From positions 124,001 to 188,000 of the forward strand of contig MKSR01000010.1 in assembly GCA_001898145.1 (NCBI GenBank): a DNA stretch of 64,000 bases, given 5' to 3'. Each line of letters begins with the position of its first letter. Positions within the stretch are counted from its first letter, which is position 1. The translations under genes were made by a program, and so were the position numbers. A model generated the notes under the pieces. That model searched no databases, was not told the DNA's origin, and saw nothing but the letters and a program-made list of their open reading frames with translations. Shown piece after piece: positions 63,434 through 64,000 of this stretch. Source of the stretch: Dyadobacter sp. 50-39 (GTDB lineage Bacteria; Bacteroidota; Bacteroidia; Cytophagales; Spirosomataceae).

Positions 63434-64000
63434 TTATTTAACAGCCCATTTTCCCCTTTTTAATTTAATGGCCGCTTCCTTCAACAGTTGATAGCTCTGT
63501 TCGCCTATCGTTCCATCTTCGTAAACGAGCAAATTGATCGCAACCGAATACCTTTCCTTTTGCAGCCTTTGGGTCATCGCGACAAGTTTGTCGGTTGTCC
63601 AGTTATTGGGAGGCTGAATGGTGACACCCGGCTTGTTAATTCCCCAGTCGGGTCCGTCAAAAATGAAATTCCCGAATAGCTGAAGTCCTTTTTGGGGGCC
63701 TTCCGTAATTGTGCCATCGCTGATCTTGTACTTAGTCTGCTGACCATCGAAGCCCTCCCCGCAATAAAAGTCCTGAAAAGGAGTGATATTGGGCCCTATC
63801 CAGGGATTATAACAAATTAGCCGCTTCGGGTTACCGGCTTTTAATGCGGCTCCCAGTTTTTCAAAATCGGCGGGATACCAAACACATCCGTCGTCCAGGA
63901 AGATCGCATCAAGGCCCGTGCCGTAGCGGTTGCCCATCTCGGTGAATATCTTCATTTCCCTTTCCAGCCAAACCTGCCTCGACCGGTACTCTTCGTGCGG
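63434..64000 (-). CDS. glycosidase-like (possible alpha-L-fucosidase-type) protein, 5' part beyond the window
   Basis: The frame is open to the window end (188 codons). Visible: RQVWLEREMKIFTEMGNRYG, GLDAIFLDDGCVWYPADFEK, ICYNPWIGPNITPFQDFYCG and FGNFIFDGPDWGINKPG. A TIM-barrel-like layout and a possible catalytic Asp in FLDDG resemble GH29-type fucosidases, and the neighbourhood fits, but this is inference. It is probably the first visible gene of the fucose operon. Confidence 0.7.
   Translation of the reverse strand, partial: PHEEYRSRQVWLEREMKIFTEMGNRYGTGLDAIFLDDGCVWYPADFEKLGAALKAGNPKRLICYNPWIGPNITPFQDFYCGEGFDGQQTKYKISDGTITEGPQKGLQLFGNFIFDGPDWGINKPGVTIQPPNNWTTDKLVAMTQRLQKERYSVAINLLVYEDGTIGEQSYQLLKEAAIKLKRGKWAVK

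Overview
The window looks like a chromosome segment of a Bacteroidota bacterium of the Cytophagales/Spirosomataceae kind, probably close to Dyadobacter. The evidence is a SusC/SusD pair with its FecR anti-sigma and ECF sigma genes, TPR-HisKA_2 sensor kinases, TAnnTTTG-like promoters, few clear Shine-Dalgarno sites and moderate GC. The genus is inference. I found no tRNA, rRNA, CRISPR array, transposase or origin.

Layout. 0-4.3 kb: LysR regulator, isocitrate dehydrogenase, two small paralogous proteins of unknown function, and an alpha/beta hydrolase. 4.3-8.5 kb: bestrophin, a Crp/Fnr gene with its middle deleted, a frameshifted alpha/beta hydrolase, an AraC regulator and a lysophospholipase-like hydrolase. 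8.7-21.2 kb: a REC-GAF-sigma54 regulator, a dehalogenase-like hydrolase, an alginate-export-type porin, an exported amidohydrolase, an exported isochorismatase-type hydrolase, and two divergent TPR-HisKA_2 histidine kinases. I read 8.7-21.2 kb as a possible sigma54-controlled hydrolysis and uptake module. 21.3-29.8 kb: PNPOx-like protein, an OmpR-type two-component system, and a divergent TolC-RND-adaptor pump. Four 11-bp direct repeats lie between the last two. 29.9-31.5 kb: an SDR gene and a TetR gene with three matching palindromic operators.

31.7-42 kb is accessory and partly decayed. It holds hydrolase, cupin, Crp/Fnr and ABC-transporter fragments alongside intact genes: two-domain serine hydrolase, RibD-like reductase, DUF2383 protein, Crp/Fnr regulator, NAD(P)H oxidoreductase and DUF1810 protein. 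An AT-rich stretch at 39.4-41.2 kb carries a lipoprotein of unknown function. 42-50.3 kb: a polysaccharide-utilisation-type locus (BNR_4 protein, SusD, SusC, FecR, ECF sigma). 50.7-53 kb: serine hydrolase, rhodanese and a CrtO-like membrane protein. 53.1-55.9 kb: an arsenic resistance cluster (acr3, arsC, broken arsN-type GNAT, DUF6428, arsR) with two matching ArsR-type operators. 56-58.3 kb: two membrane proteins followed by GNAT, SDR and NTF2-like remnants. 58.6-64 kb: a probable L-fucose utilisation cluster (LacI, Zn-alcohol dehydrogenase, SDR, FucP, mutarotase, and a glycosidase-like gene running off the end).

Two themes stand out. The regulatory DNA is unusually readable: pump repeats, TetR palindromes, ArsR palindromes and a 17-bp inverted repeat before the RibD-like gene. 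The number of broken genes is also high, about ten in 64 kb, mostly with internal deletions or lost 5' ends. The two clean small frameshifts (hydrolase near 6.13 kb, NTF2-like gene near 57.93 kb) could be sequencing errors. The deletions and chimeric junctions could not.
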